Positions 63,602-64,000 of a DNA stretch of 64,000 nucleotides are shown in pieces. The notes beneath the pieces are model-generated. The model saw only the letters and a list, made by a program, of their open reading frames with translations. It searched no databases and was not told where the DNA came from. A program made the position numbers and the translations under genes. The first letter of the stretch is position 1, and every line of letters starts with the position of its first letter. Source of the stretch: Syngnathus acus (Eukaryota > Chordata > Actinopteri > Syngnathiformes > Syngnathidae); assembly GCF_901709675.1 (NCBI RefSeq), contig NC_051098.1, forward strand, positions 15,929,464 to 15,993,463, given 5' to 3'.

Positions 63602-63637
63602 TCAGCAAAAGTCAAGGTTCATTCGGATCAAGTCAAG
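63602..63637 (+). other. Weak candidate 36-base microexon
   Basis: Acceptor CTTGGTTCTTCATTCCAG and donor GTAAAC frame 36 bases that read SAKVKVHSDQVK, in frame with the candidate exon at 63191-63288. Chance is possible. Confidence 0.15.
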
Positions 63638-64000
63638 GTAAACACTGGCCTCCCTTAATTTAGTTGATCAGACTTTGAAGGCAATTTGTCTCTGTCCACG
63701 TTTATTATTCCCATTTCCATTCCAACTTTCCCTCCCGTCCGCTGCCTCTATTTCTTACCTTCTTGCGCGATGATGGCCTGCATTGTGGTCTTGCTTGATT
63801 AGCTCTCATATGACGCCACGGGCGGCTTTGTTTAGTGCCCGAACAGCGCAGTCGTTGGAAGGATGAGGATGGAGAGGAAGAGGTAGAGGATGCTGAAAGG
63901 GGGAGATAAAAGCCGAGGGGGGGGCTCGAGAGCAGGTGGGGAGGAGATAAATGAGACGGGGGAGAAGGAGGAGGAGAGGTGATGGGAGGACGGCGATGTC

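Overview
This window is nuclear DNA from a vertebrate, almost certainly a teleost fish. The evidence is GT-AG introns mostly of 0.1-2.5 kb, orthologues of human chromosome 19q13 genes in a compact order, eukaryotic tRNA genes with pol III A/B boxes, and short inverted-repeat transposons of the kind common in fish. The species cannot be read from the sequence. No prokaryotic, viral or CRISPR signal was seen.

Layout, left to right. (1) 1-1.5 kb, minus: the 5' end of slc3a2 (4F2hc/CD98 heavy chain), which runs off the left edge. (2) 2.15-5.2 kb, minus: a complete ppm1n-type PP2C phosphatase, six coding exons, 435 aa from the chosen ATG. (3) 6.49-13.74 kb, plus: rtn2 (reticulon 2), head-to-head with ppm1n as I recall for human PPM1N/RTN2. 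It has a ten-exon long form of 455 aa and a second first exon at 8961 for a 204-aa short form. (4) 14.77-20.15 kb, plus: a RhoU/Wrch-like GTPase of 244 aa in three exons. (5) 20.2-42.0 kb: about 22 kb without a supportable protein gene. It holds two small hAT-like elements, an array of four tRNA-Gly(TCC) and three intron-bearing tRNA-Arg(TCT) genes in repeated units of about 0.6 kb, and a lone tRNA-Gly at 29.8 kb. (6) 42.18-46.34 kb, plus: rab4b, seven exons, 213 aa, with a 1.3 kb 3' UTR. (7) 47.29-49.76 kb, minus: ap2s1, the AP-2 sigma subunit, five exons, 142 aa, convergent with rab4b. (8) 50-64 kb: no supportable coding gene. A GC-rich plus-strand candidate 5' UTR exon ends at 51966 and could be the leader of arhgap35, judging only from human gene order; two weak exon candidates lie at 63.2-63.6 kb.

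The genes are housekeeping or membrane-trafficking genes and do not form one pathway. slc3a2 escorts amino-acid transporters, rab4b acts in endosomal recycling, ap2s1 in clathrin-coated pits, rtn2 shapes tubular ER, the Rho-like GTPase acts on actin and adhesion, and ppm1n is a Mn/Mg-dependent Ser/Thr phosphatase.

I found no wholly new biological system. The observations most worth following are the second rtn2 first exon, opposed ZNF143/THAP11-like motifs upstream of ap2s1, a pure C19 polypyrimidine tract at an ap2s1 acceptor, the tRNA array with tRNA-Gly relics in every unit, two near-identical 416-bp transposon copies, a (GU)/(AC) hairpin in the rab4b 3' UTR, and a recurring CTCF-like 13-mer. 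All exon boundaries were read by eye from splice signals, frame and remembered family sequences.
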